The notes below the pieces were generated by a model. It ran no database searches. It saw only the letters and a list, made by a program, of their open reading frames with translations, and was not told where the DNA came from. The position numbers and the translations under genes are program-made. A DNA stretch of 62,529 nucleotides from a virus: positions 1 through 62,529 of IMG/VR virus record IMGVR_UViG_3300025901_000002; one strand, written 5' to 3'. This document shows, in pieces, positions 1-7,098 of the stretch (the first letter of the stretch is position 1; each line of letters starts with the position of its first letter).

Positions 1-16
1 TGGGAGCGGGGTCGCA
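1..16. repeat. left copy of 16-nt terminal direct repeat
   Basis: The first 16 bases (TGGGAGCGGGGTCGCA) are identical to the last 16 of the window. This is what is seen when a phage with cohesive ends is written with the overhang at both ends, or when a circular assembly is left with an overlap. It marks the likely packaging (cos) junction next to the small terminase gene. Confidence 0.8.
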
Positions 17-80
17 TGATGTGGATCTTAAAAGATCGAGAGTGACACTGTTATTCGATCTTCGTTGATCCACTTGGTCG
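17..80. other. left-end non-coding region with AAGATC palindrome
   Basis: This short gene-free end holds a perfect 14-base inverted repeat at 24-37 (GATCTT, two bases, AAGATC) and another GATCTT at 57-62. Further AAGATC words lie at 61971-61982 and 62443-62448, so the hexamer clusters around the joined genome ends. It could be a terminase-binding site; that role is inference. Confidence 0.4.
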
Positions 81-569
81 TCACACCAACCTCGCGTCCA
101 CTCGCAGCCAGCTGGGCTCGACGTTCACCACCGTGGGATCCAACTCGGCTGGATTACGATCGCCTTCCCAAGGGCTGTACCTGTGGTACCACACACCGAT
201 GGCCCTATTGGTGCCTGATGGGCGTTGGGCCTTGACTGCGCGCCGTCTGCACTCTGCTTCACCTGGGTTGAGCAGGTACACGGTGGCTGCCCACTGGTGG
301 GCTAGCCTGGCACGCTGTGCTGCTCGTGGGGCGGTGCGGATGACGTAGGCGGTACCTGGGGTGGGGTGTGCCGCGTGCGTGGCTATCTGGGCTTGCATGG
401 CTTGCTCTGCCATGGTGCGCCAAGGCTCGGGGTGTGACCACTGGACGGGTGAGCCTAGGTCTCGGGCTATGTCGTCGTAGTCCAGTACCGCGTCACCAGC
501 GTGTGCGAGACGGTGGGCGAGCGTGGTCTTGCCGGAGCATGGTGGGCCGCAGAGCAGGACGACGCGCAC
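81..569 (-). CDS. P-loop (AAA/polynucleotide-kinase-like) ATPase
   Basis: A 162-residue protein with a Walker A motif GPPCSGKT at residues 8-15, directly after a hydrophobic beta strand, as in phage nucleotide or polynucleotide kinases. An Arg-rich stretch near residues 105-130 could be the lid. I chose the GTG at 569 because TAGGAGG lies six bases upstream and overlaps the stop of the preceding gene (580-1017); a longer ATG start at 617 would overlap that gene. It is the last gene of the leftward array. The substrate is not identifiable. Confidence 0.75.
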   Translation of the reverse strand: MRVVLLCGPPCSGKTTLAHRLAHAGDAVLDYDDIARDLGSPVQWSHPEPWRTMAEQAMQAQIATHAAHPTPGTAYVIRTAPRAAQRARLAHQWAATVYLLNPGEAECRRRAVKAQRPSGTNRAIGVWYHRYSPWEGDRNPAELDPTVVNVEPSWLRVDARLV

Positions 570-579
570 CCTTGGCCTC

Positions 580-1017
580 CTACCCCAGTGTGAGGTCCAC
601 CTTGCCGGACTTGGCACCCTCGAGACTGAAGGGGACCTTGCCGCGGTGACTGACTTCCACCTGAACCACTGGTGATTCGGGCACGTTGGGGATGGTGAAG
701 GTGAACATGCACCCGCTGAACCACTTGCCAGCGTCCAGTGATCCAGTGGCTACCGCTGTGCCCGCACCGTTGTAGACGGTGACTGGTGCGCCTTGGGCAA
801 GGTCGCGGTAGCCCCCCTTGGTTGTGCAGGGTTCGCCTGCCGTGCCCGACCAGTAGTCGATCTGGGTGCTGTGCAGGATGACTGAGCCGTTGAGGTCGAA
901 CGTAGGCACCTCACGGGCAGGTTGCACGGGTTGGGCCTGAGTCGGCCACAACAGCCAAGTGGCCACCCCGGCAATGACGAACGCGCCAACGCCGGCCGCG
1001 ATCCATGAGCGCCTCAT
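580..1017 (-). CDS. predicted membrane-anchored or secreted protein
   Basis: 145 residues. Residues 1-5 are basic (MRRSW) and about 8-25 form one hydrophobic helix, so it is either a signal peptide or an N-terminal anchor, with the rest outside the cell. The outside part is beta-rich and has two cysteines (in GEPCTT and SGCMF) that could form a disulfide. No lipobox cysteine follows the helix. No family recognised; such proteins can act in superinfection exclusion, but nothing here proves it. Confidence 0.65.
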   Translation of the reverse strand: MRRSWIAAGVGAFVIAGVATWLLWPTQAQPVQPAREVPTFDLNGSVILHSTQIDYWSGTAGEPCTTKGGYRDLAQGAPVTVYNGAGTAVATGSLDAGKWFSGCMFTFTIPNVPESPVVQVEVSHRGKVPFSLEGAKSGKVDLTLG

Positions 1018-1080
1018 GATGTCCTCCGCTGTCGATGCCCCTGTTACATCGCTATGCGGATGGTAGACGTGTTGGGGTGG

Positions 1081-1230
1081 CTACGGGTTGTTTCGCCGCC
1101 CGCGGTAGCTGGCCAGCAGGCACAGGAGCTGTGTCTGCGTGAGCACGATCTCGCGTCTGCCGGTGTTCATCTCGCAGGTCAACCCCGGTGGGATCACGCC
1201 TCCCTCGTGGTACCGCCGCTGCTCGCTCAT
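1081..1230 (-). CDS. small hypothetical protein
   Basis: 49 residues starting MSEQRRYHEG. The ATG overlaps the TGA of the gene at 1227-1466 (ATGA), the usual junction in this array, which supports translation by coupling. There is one cysteine in the middle and a basic C terminus (YRGRRNNP). No domain recognised. Confidence 0.5.
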   Translation of the reverse strand: MSEQRRYHEGGVIPPGLTCEMNTGRREIVLTQTQLLCLLASYRGRRNNP

Positions 1231-1466
1231 GCCCGCATCGGCTCGTCATCCGAGGTCGACTTGATCGGGATCCGATAGGTGACTTCGGCGAGGGCGTCAT
1301 CATTGAAGACTGGCTGCCCGTCGTCTCCCAGGGCCTCATATGTCAACTCGACATGTTCGATGTCGAAGACCACCCGACGGACAAGCCGATCACCCTGGAC
1401 ATCGAGCCCTAGGCCTTCGAGTGCCTTCAAGATGTCCGCGCGGCTGATCGCGTCCGGCCTGCTCAT
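1227..1466 (-). CDS. hypothetical protein
   Basis: 79 residues starting MSRPDAISRA. Start at 1466 is supported by GGCAGGAG a few bases upstream. The N-terminal third is helical and the rest looks like an amphipathic beta fold ending acidic. No family recognised. It lies between an HNH nuclease gene and a coupled 49-residue gene. Confidence 0.6.
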   Translation of the reverse strand: MSRPDAISRADILKALEGLGLDVQGDRLVRRVVFDIEHVELTYEALGDDGQPVFNDDALAEVTYRIPIKSTSDDEPMRA

Positions 1467-1486
1467 GCTGCTCCTGCCTTCGTGTC

Positions 1487-1834
1487 TCACACTGCCGCTG
1501 CGTCCACACTGAGGAACCCGTGGCGTGGTTCGAGTGCCGCACACGGCATGCCCAGACTACAGGCGCAATCCGTGCGAGCCAGGCCGCGCAGAGCGTTCGA
1601 GCGGGCCGTGTTGCAGCGGATGTGCGCCAGCTTGAGGTTCGACCGAGCGGCCGGTAGGCCGTCGTGTTGGAGCTGGATCAGGTGGTCCGCCGAACGTGAC
1701 CATGGCGTACTCGGCGGGAGCGACTGATCGACCCATTCGCCGCAGAGCCAACAGTGTGCTTCCTCGCGGTACACGCGGGCTGACACCTCGCGCCACGGTC
1801 GGCCGACTCTGCCGGCCGCGTTGGTGCGACTCAT
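1487..1834 (-). CDS. HNH endonuclease
   Basis: 115 residues with the zinc pair C28-x2-C31, the catalytic-type segment D50-H51 and a downstream block N66...H71-x2-C74-N75, matching the C-x2-C...H...N...H/C-x3 layout of phage HNH nucleases. HNH proteins encoded near cos often act with terminase to nick packaging DNA. If the genome is circularised here, this gene lies within about 2 kb of the small terminase gene. A homing role is possible but less likely given the compact size. Confidence 0.85.
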   Translation of the reverse strand: MSRTNAAGRVGRPWREVSARVYREEAHCWLCGEWVDQSLPPSTPWSRSADHLIQLQHDGLPAARSNLKLAHIRCNTARSNALRGLARTDCACSLGMPCAALEPRHGFLSVDAAAV

Positions 1835-1840
1835 CGCTGG

Positions 1841-2020
1841 TCAGTCGCGATGCTGGTGGTTGTGGTGAGTGCAGAGGGCGAGGATGGCGACGCGGGGCTC
1901 GGCGTCCGGGTTGACGAGTGGGATGTCGTGGACGCGGACCAGGTGTACGGCGCGGGCGTCGAGGTCGCAGAAGCCGTCCTCGGTGTGGATGCCGCGTGGC
2001 CAGCCGCAGGTGAGAGGCAA
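1841..2020 (-). CDS. small zinc-binding-like protein, TTG start
   Basis: 59 residues with Cys in LTCGW and GFCDL and a C-terminal CTHHNHQH cluster, so a metal site is plausible. The only start after the upstream stop is TTG at 2020, with no clear ribosome site, so the start is uncertain. Reading frame composition and fit between neighbours support a real gene. Confidence 0.45.
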   Translation of the reverse strand: MPLTCGWPRGIHTEDGFCDLDARAVHLVRVHDIPLVNPDAEPRVAILALCTHHNHQHRD

Positions 2021-2023
2021 GGG

Positions 2024-2167
2024 CTACTGCACCATCAGGTAGATCAAGTCTACCCCCGCGAGGATGGCGGCGGCGATGACTCCGACCTGGGCGAACCGAC
2101 CGCCGAGGGCGATGCCGAGGAAGCCGACAAGCACGGCGAGTGGAAGCAACACGTCGATCAGGCGCAT
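2024..2167 (-). CDS. small two-helix membrane protein
   Basis: 47 residues, nearly all hydrophobic, with helices at about 5-22 and 27-45 separated by GGRF. Start at 2167 follows GGAGAG. The gene overlaps the end of the upstream gene by ten bases. No family assigned. Confidence 0.65.
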   Translation of the reverse strand: MRLIDVLLPLAVLVGFLGIALGGRFAQVGVIAAAILAGVDLIYLMVQ

Positions 2168-2358
2168 GGCTGTTCTCTCCTGACTGCCTCGGTCACCAGC
2201 AGGTTCTGCAGTCTGGACGCGAGGGAAGCGCGGCGTCGGGCCCACACCATGAACTCGCGGCGTGATCGACGGTCGAGGGCGCGGTTGATGCGGGCGTCGG
2301 TGTCCAAGAGTTGGATGTAGAGGCCAGCTACCTGGGCCTCGGTGGTGGCGGTGAACAC
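2158..2358 (-). CDS. hypothetical helical protein
   Basis: 66 residues from a GTG start (MFTATTEA). Predicted entirely helical and basic (R-rich middle, LDRRSRREF), compatible with a short coiled coil or nucleic-acid contact. No ribosome site is obvious, so the start is only the first in frame. Confidence 0.5.
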   Translation of the reverse strand: MFTATTEAQVAGLYIQLLDTDARINRALDRRSRREFMVWARRRASLASRLQNLLVTEAVRREQPCA

Positions 2359-2412
2359 GGGATGACCACGGCTATCCGGCCAACGCGACTATGCGGAGGT
2401 CGTCGGGCTGAA

Positions 2413-2628
2413 TCATCGGACCTCCTCGCGATGTAGTAAGCGCCAGTCGGCTACGTCCATGTCGGTGAGTGCGATGACCTCGAGCTGGAAGTTGGGCCAG
2501 GCCCAGCAGACCCAGCACCGGTCCCCGGTGACCATCTCGTCAGGCAGGCGCTGAGCGACCCTGCCGTCTGGGGATAGCCGGACCTCGTTGGACGGATGGC
2601 GTGCTCCGGGGAACGGGCTCGACTGCAC
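2413..2628 (-). CDS. hypothetical protein
   Basis: 71 residues. The GTG at 2628 is preceded by AGGAGGAAGC, a strong ribosome site, so I prefer it to an ATG at 2682. Contains CWVCW, a possible single metal or redox pair. A 14-codon reading frame overlaps its stop (ATGA at 2413-2416) but is too short to call. Confidence 0.6.
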   Translation of the reverse strand: MQSSPFPGARHPSNEVRLSPDGRVAQRLPDEMVTGDRCWVCWAWPNFQLEVIALTDMDVADWRLLHREEVR

Positions 2629-2768
2629 GCTTCCTCCTCGGTTGGGAGGACGTTGGGAGGTAGTGCCGCCTTTGTAGATCACCCTCGTCCGACGGCTAGA
2701 CGAGGAGAGCGTGAGGAACTGGCTCGAGAGACAGTGCTGTCAAGCCTGATGTTGCTCATGCTCGATCG

Positions 2769-2786
2769 TTTGGGCCCAAATGTCAA
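2769..2786 (-). promoter_or_regulatory. candidate promoter -35 with 12-bp palindrome
   Basis: On the minus strand a consensus TTGACA (2786-2781) is followed at once by the perfect palindrome TTTGGGCCCAAA (2780-2769). It lies just past the stop of the gene at 2787-3071 and ahead of the 2413-2628 gene. The -10 is poor, so this is a candidate operator/promoter for the leftmost genes. The rest of the 2629-2786 gap holds only weak inverted repeats. Confidence 0.4.
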
Positions 2787-3071
2787 CTACGCTGAGTCGC
2801 GCGTGTCGTCTAGGACGTACCGCGCTTCGAAGACGCCTGGGTTGCGCACCGTGAACCGGCCATGTCGATCCTTGACAATGTAGTCGCCTGGACAGGCGTA
2901 TTGGACCATCTCATAGCCAGGAACGGCTATTACGGCATCGTCCACGGCGCCGTTCGATACCCACCCGTTGCACCAACGTGCAATGTCGCTGACATGGTTG
3001 TCGTCGTGACAGGGCACCTGCCTTGCCTCCACGACGGTCGGCTTCGACCTCCACGTTCGCACCTCGCTCAT
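2787..3071 (-). CDS. PGDxI-motif phage protein
   Basis: 94 residues. The end, ACPGDYIVKDRHG...FTVRNPGVFEARY, matches a pattern frequent in phage accessory proteins (VxPGDWIVR...FYPCxPDIFAxTYE). The start at 3071 overlaps the upstream stop (ATGA). Function of the family is unknown; presumed cytoplasmic early protein. Confidence 0.7.
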   Translation of the reverse strand: MSEVRTWRSKPTVVEARQVPCHDDNHVSDIARWCNGWVSNGAVDDAVIAVPGYEMVQYACPGDYIVKDRHGRFTVRNPGVFEARYVLDDTRDSA

Positions 3072-3901
3072 GCCGCATCCTCCTTGGTCTTCCTCGGTCG
3101 GGCGATCCAGTCTCTGACCACCTCGACCACGTCGCCCCACCGGTACAGCTTGTGTCCGAAGTGGTCAACGTCGTCGTGGGGGATACGGTGTTCGGCCATC
3201 CAGCGGCGCCAAGTGCCGTCCGGCATGGCCTTGCCCAGGAGTAGGCGTACCCACGACAGTGCTTCAGTGCCGGTGAGGCGGTACTCGATGGCCTGAGCCG
3301 ACATCCAGGCATGCCGTTCGGCCATGTCGTGGGTGATGCCGCACTTCGGGCAGTCGACCGTCTCGGACTGTGGTTCGGCGTAGAGGTAGGCCGGGCAGTC
3401 GTTGAACATGCACTGGCCGGCCGGGAGCTTGTCCGGTGGCCGGTCGATGGCTCGGTAGGCGCGTTGAACGGCGTCGCCGATCTCGTCGACAGCTTCTCCG
3501 GCCGCCTCGTGCATGATCAGACTGTCGATGTGGGCGAGGATCCACCGGCTCGCGGAGATCGTGATTCGATGATGGGAGGGGTGGCCGTCCACGGCGCGGT
3601 CGATGACCTCTGAGGTGAGGTTGTAGTGCTCGAGCAGCACACGCGCCCAGCCTGTCATCGTCCTGTTGAGGTCCCAGAGGATGCGGGTGGCGTGGTCCTT
3701 CCAGGGGATGGCCGTTTCGGCGGCCTTGCGCCCGCCGGAGGCGCCGAGGACGTCTTGCCGGGTGATGGTGGTCAGCAGGTCGTCCACGAGAGCTGGAGCG
3801 GACGCCAGGTCCTGCCTCAGGACCCGCTTGCAGTCCGAGCAGATGAAGTAGCTCGCCGGGATGACCTGCCCGCAGCGTGGGACCGTGCAGATGTTCGTCA
3901 T
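3068..3901 (-). CDS. zinc-finger protein with C-terminal HTH-like domain
   Basis: 277 residues. The N terminus has CTVPRCG...FICSDC, a four-cysteine zinc ribbon. A second set, CMFNDC...VDCPKCG, lies at about 180-210. The last 60 residues (W-R-R-W-M-A-E-H ... HKLYRWGDVVEVV) resemble the winged HTH of excisionase/MerR-type proteins. This suggests a DNA-binding regulator or replication accessory. Start at 3901 is chosen because it overlaps the neighbour's stop (ATGA); the 3946 start would run through that gene. Confidence 0.65.
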   Translation of the reverse strand: MTNICTVPRCGQVIPASYFICSDCKRVLRQDLASAPALVDDLLTTITRQDVLGASGGRKAAETAIPWKDHATRILWDLNRTMTGWARVLLEHYNLTSEVIDRAVDGHPSHHRITISASRWILAHIDSLIMHEAAGEAVDEIGDAVQRAYRAIDRPPDKLPAGQCMFNDCPAYLYAEPQSETVDCPKCGITHDMAERHAWMSAQAIEYRLTGTEALSWVRLLLGKAMPDGTWRRWMAEHRIPHDDVDHFGHKLYRWGDVVEVVRDWIARPRKTKEDAA

Positions 3902-4113
3902 GGCTTCCACCTCCCTGACAGAAGATCTTCGTACACGCTCTGACACCCGCTGGTGTCATCGCGCATGAGTTCGCTCCGGCGAGCGCATTCGCGGATTACC
4001 TGTGCACGTTGGCCCGGTTCCATGATTCGGATCAGGGCGAGTATCACCTGATTGAGAGCTGCATCATCACGCTCCGGAGGCGGCACCAATCGAAGAGGGG
4101 GTCCGCTGGTCAT
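3898..4113 (-). CDS. hypothetical helical protein
   Basis: 71 residues, largely helical after a Pro-rich start. It is bounded by ATGA overlaps on both sides, so it is part of a coupled set 3068-4906. No motif recognised. Confidence 0.55.
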   Translation of the reverse strand: MTSGPPLRLVPPPERDDAALNQVILALIRIMEPGQRAQVIRECARRSELMRDDTSGCQSVYEDLLSGRWKP

Positions 4114-4250
4114 GTGTCCTCCGGCAGTGGTTTAGGGCGATCGCCGTCAGTGTCCGTCCAGACCCATGCTCGGTCACAGGACCAGCAACGGTCCATGAGG
4201 TCCAGGGGCTCGCCGCAGTCGAGGCAGAGGTCACTCGCCGGGAGGGTCAT
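4110..4250 (-). CDS. small zinc-ribbon protein
   Basis: 46 residues. CLDCG followed by CWSC gives two C-x2-C knuckles 14 residues apart, a rubredoxin/zinc-ribbon fold. Start at 4250 (MTLPASDL) is set by ATGA overlap with the upstream gene. Confidence 0.6.
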   Translation of the reverse strand: MTLPASDLCLDCGEPLDLMDRCWSCDRAWVWTDTDGDRPKPLPEDT

Positions 4251-4906
4251 GCGTTCTCCCGAGACCAGTTCCGGCAGCGTGAGGGGGTCGCCCACGCCTG
4301 CTCTGACTCATGGTCCACATAGGTTCCGCCGCACGTCGCACACCGCTTTGTATCCGGCTCCCAGTCGCCACAGTCCTCTTTGTGGTAGACCGGACGTGCG
4401 CAGATCTCGTTGAATACCTGCCAGCCCCGGAAGTCGCCGACTAGCCGGTGCTTACCGCAAGCTGGTCGATCCCACGATGGACTCGCCCACACCAGGACTT
4501 GGCGACCGCCGTAGCCCTCCCGCACGGTCACCAAACCAGGATTGATCCACATGACCGTCTTGATCGGAAGCTCGCCAGTCTTCAGGCGACTGATCCCAGC
4601 CGATTCGGCCGCGTCTGCCAGTACTGGATCCGGGCCGTAGTCGACCACGACTGTGCGGAGTGCGGACGCCCACTGCGGATCCTTCGCGCGATCCCAATGC
4701 GGCACGACGTGTGCCTCAAGTGCGGGAACTAGGGCGTTGCGGAACGCCAGCACCTCCGTGCTAGTACGTTTCCGCTCGACAGCCACCGAGGCTTTGATCT
4801 CGGCGGTGAGTTCCGGATCGCCCGCATCGATCCAGCTCCGGTCGCCTCGGAGCCTGCTTGCCCACCAATCTGCAGCAGCAACTATCTCTGGCATGCTGGT
4901 GGTCAT
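4247..4906 (-). CDS. hypothetical phage protein
   Basis: 219 residues. An N-terminal helical half (MPEIVAAADWWASRL...) is followed by a beta-rich segment and a C-terminal CATCGGTY zinc-knuckle-like region with DCGDWEPD upstream. Coupled by overlaps at both ends. Resembles accessory proteins of actinophages, with no assigned function. Confidence 0.6.
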   Translation of the reverse strand: MTTSMPEIVAAADWWASRLRGDRSWIDAGDPELTAEIKASVAVERKRTSTEVLAFRNALVPALEAHVVPHWDRAKDPQWASALRTVVVDYGPDPVLADAAESAGISRLKTGELPIKTVMWINPGLVTVREGYGGRQVLVWASPSWDRPACGKHRLVGDFRGWQVFNEICARPVYHKEDCGDWEPDTKRCATCGGTYVDHESEQAWATPSRCRNWSRENA

Positions 4907-5073
4907 CTGTCCTCCCGAGGGATCTGGAAGCGGTACACCTTGCGGGGATGCAGGGCGTCGGCAGCATGGGCTTCAGCGCGAGTGGCGGCTTCGTGCGCCT
5001 TACTAGCCAGAATGAGCGAGACCACGGCCATGATGAACGCGAGGGCCGCCAAGAATAACGCCGCGATGATCAC
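4903..5073 (-). CDS. single-pass membrane protein
   Basis: 56 residues from GTG at 5073, preceded by GGGAGGACAC. Residues 2-22 form a strongly hydrophobic helix; the rest is a charged helical tail with Ala-rich coiled-coil character. The start overlaps the preceding stop (GTGA). Confidence 0.65.
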   Translation of the reverse strand: MIIAALFLAALAFIMAVVSLILASKAHEAATRAEAHAADALHPRKVYRFQIPREDR

Positions 5074-5318
5074 GTGTCCTCCCGCATAGGTCCAGCGGTG
5101 ATCCGGAGAGCGCCTCGGGCCGGCGCCCACGGCTTGGGTGCCTGCGTGCCATCGGTGACTTGAGCGCCTGCCGATGCCGGGGCTGTGCGGAGAGACCCGA
5201 GGGCTTCCTTCCAGGTCGGCCAGAGGGACACCTGCGGGTCGGGGTTGAAGCCGAAGCCGGGCCGAGTGACCTTCCAGCCGGCGTCCGACTTGCGGATGGA
5301 GGGCTTCATGCTGGTCAT
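5070..5318 (-). CDS. hypothetical protein
   Basis: 82 residues beginning MTSMKPSIRK. The start overlaps the upstream stop (ATGA). A beta segment with GWKVTRPGFG suggests a small compact fold. No family recognised. Confidence 0.55.
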   Translation of the reverse strand: MTSMKPSIRKSDAGWKVTRPGFGFNPDPQVSLWPTWKEALGSLRTAPASAGAQVTDGTQAPKPWAPARGALRITAGPMREDT

Positions 5319-5569
5319 TCGGTCGGCCCAGAGTTCTTGGATGTCGCGTCCAGAACACGTGGCGCAGCAGGCCGTGAGTATCGCCAAGCCAATACCGGTA
5401 GGTAGACCGCAACAAGACTCGATGAGACCACGCCAACCCACGCCAAGAGCGAGCCGTCTAGATCCAAGACCGAATCGAGTACGTATTTGACCATCGCGAG
5501 GACGATTAGCGCTCGGAAGACGACGTGGTCCTTCATGCATCCTTGGCTGACCTTGCGGTACTCGCTCAC
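5315..5569 (-). CDS. two-helix membrane protein
   Basis: 84 residues with hydrophobic helices near residues 16-32 and 40-60. The GTG at 5569 is chosen because it overlaps the stop of the neighbour (GTGA). Both loops are short and the tail is polar. Function unknown. Confidence 0.6.
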   Translation of the reverse strand: MSEYRKVSQGCMKDHVVFRALIVLAMVKYVLDSVLDLDGSLLAWVGVVSSSLVAVYLPVLAWRYSRPAAPRVLDATSKNSGPTE

Positions 5570-5895
5570 GGCATGCTCCTCTGCCACCATCTGAGACCTA
5601 GGCGCTTACGGCGCTCCCTGCGGGACTTGGGACGCTTGGGCTTGATCCATCCCTCAACGACCGGAGTGGACTCCTCCTCTGTGTTGACCATGACCACGGG
5701 GATGCCCATGAGGTCGCCGAGCGGCTTGTACAGCGGGTAGGGCGTCGGGACGCCATGCGGAAGGATCGCCCACTGGCCGGGGGTGAGCTTGATCGGCTCC
5801 GTGGGAGCGGGGACGCCGGCGGCCCGGATCATCTCGGCCGCCTTCATGACGGCGTCGTACACCTCGTCCGACGAGTAGCATCGGATCTCGCTCAT
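5566..5895 (-). CDS. hypothetical protein, basic C terminus
   Basis: 109 residues beginning MSEIRCYSSD. A helical N terminus is followed by a beta segment and a strongly basic tail (PKRPKSRRERRKR), which may bind nucleic acid. Start overlaps the upstream stop (ATGA at 5892-5895). Confidence 0.55.
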   Translation of the reverse strand: MSEIRCYSSDEVYDAVMKAAEMIRAAGVPAPTEPIKLTPGQWAILPHGVPTPYPLYKPLGDLMGIPVVMVNTEEESTPVVEGWIKPKRPKSRRERRKRLGLRWWQRSMP

Positions 5896-6284
5896 GGCGT
5901 CTCGATTCCATAGCCGTGGGCCAGGGCCTTCAGGACGTTGTCGTAGGCACCGAGCCGGACCTTGCACGCTGCGGCCAGGATGGTGCCCTCGACGGCCTCC
6001 AGTCCGTTCTGGTTGGCCTGCCAGTGCTCCACTATCTCTCGGTGTGCCTTGCAGAGGCGCAGTGGTGAGCCGGGCTCGCCGTGCTGGGCCACGTGTCGTC
6101 GCGCCAAGACCAACAGCTCATCACCGTCGCCCGCCAGGAGCCAGCCACATTCGCAGTGGACCTCGTGGCCCTCGCCATCGTCGGTCAGGCTCCATGATGT
6201 CTTGGTTTCGAGCAGTGCGTCCACCTCTGCGCGTTCCGCTTTCGTGATGGCTTCGAGAAGTCGGGTGGACAAGTCGTCGGTCAC
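5892..6284 (-). CDS. DUF6221-like protein
   Basis: 130 residues. The layout (MTDDLSTRLLEAI..ERAEV; a CECGW segment; EIVEHWQ; a final KALAHGYGIETP) follows the DUF6221 pattern of small actinobacterial/phage proteins of unknown role. It is adjacent to a second, longer member at 6281-6958, and a third lies at 32294-32614 on the other strand. Confidence 0.65.
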   Translation of the reverse strand: MTDDLSTRLLEAITKAERAEVDALLETKTSWSLTDDGEGHEVHCECGWLLAGDGDELLVLARRHVAQHGEPGSPLRLCKAHREIVEHWQANQNGLEAVEGTILAAACKVRLGAYDNVLKALAHGYGIETP

Positions 6285-6958
6285 CGGATCCCCTCCCCGT
6301 GCTCAGGGCAGTCGGAGTCGGGTCCGTCGTAGCTCTCCGAAGAGGCCCCCGGCCAGAGGCAACGACAGGCACTGGAAGGCTGGAGCGAAGCCATCGGCAC
6401 CCAGTGATCAGTGCCGTCGACACGGACCTTGACTGGCCGCGTACCGGTCGTCCACATAGGGGCAATCTCGACGATCGTGCCGACGCGCCAGCCAACAGCG
6501 TTGAAGTGCTCCCACCATGCGACTCGATCGCGATGCTTGAAGCCGTCGGTCTCCTCGACTGCCTCGGGCTCGGTAATGCCGAAGCCCTTGAGTAGAGCGC
6601 GGACAGTGTCACAGGGGCTGGTGGCCGCCATGCAGCACCCGCACGGGCGGCCAGCGGGCTCGCCCCACCAGTTCTTCTCGCCGATCGGTTCGTGCTCAGC
6701 GATGATCTCACGAACTGCCGCCACTAACCCCAGTACAGCCTTGGGGTCCCAGCGGGCGATGTGGGCGAACTGCCTGTCAGTCGGAGAGCCTTCGTCATAG
6801 ACGACCGGTTCGAGGGTGTCGACATCGCGCAGGTGCTCCGGCGCGTGGCCAAGCCCTCGTGTCCACTCACCGCTACTGCCGACGCGGATCGCCGCAAGAG
6901 CTACCCGCTCTATCTCGTCTAGGGTCTCCGAGAGGCGGGAGACAAGGTCGTCAGTCAT
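6281..6958 (-). CDS. DUF6221-like protein with extra C-terminal domain
   Basis: 225 residues. The first 130 match the DUF6221 layout (MTDDLVSRLSETLDEIE...FAHIARWDP..VLGLVAAVREII..LLKGFGI). About 95 further residues contain a KHRDRVAWWEHF segment, a beta region and a CRCLWPG...DCPEH metal-like end. The ATG at 6958 is preferred to a TTG six bases upstream. The fusion is unusual for the family, which usually ends near residue 130. Confidence 0.65.
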   Translation of the reverse strand: MTDDLVSRLSETLDEIERVALAAIRVGSSGEWTRGLGHAPEHLRDVDTLEPVVYDEGSPTDRQFAHIARWDPKAVLGLVAAVREIIAEHEPIGEKNWWGEPAGRPCGCCMAATSPCDTVRALLKGFGITEPEAVEETDGFKHRDRVAWWEHFNAVGWRVGTIVEIAPMWTTGTRPVKVRVDGTDHWVPMASLQPSSACRCLWPGASSESYDGPDSDCPEHGEGIR

Positions 6959-7088
6959 GCTCAATCGCCTCCAAGGCTCGCTGGATCATCTCCGACAACG
7001 CAGGCCAGCATTCGGGAGTCAGGTTCATGATTCGCACACCCGATGTCACCTCGGGGACGATGGCCATGGGTTCGTTGTGTTCAGCCAC
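6951..7088 (-). CDS. small hypothetical protein
   Basis: 45 residues from GTG at 7088, preceded by AGGAGT with good spacing. The sequence (MAEHNEPMAIVP...) is soluble and mixed. It lies between the SARP gene and the DUF6221 pair and overlaps the latter by eight bases. Confidence 0.55.
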   Translation of the reverse strand: MAEHNEPMAIVPEVTSGVRIMNLTPECWPALSEMIQRALEAIEHD

Positions 7089-7098
7089 TGGTCGACTC

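Noticed and set aside
2372-2416. 14-codon frame coupled by ATGA to the 2413-2628 gene
   Set aside because: Too short to tell from chance despite the suggestive overlap.
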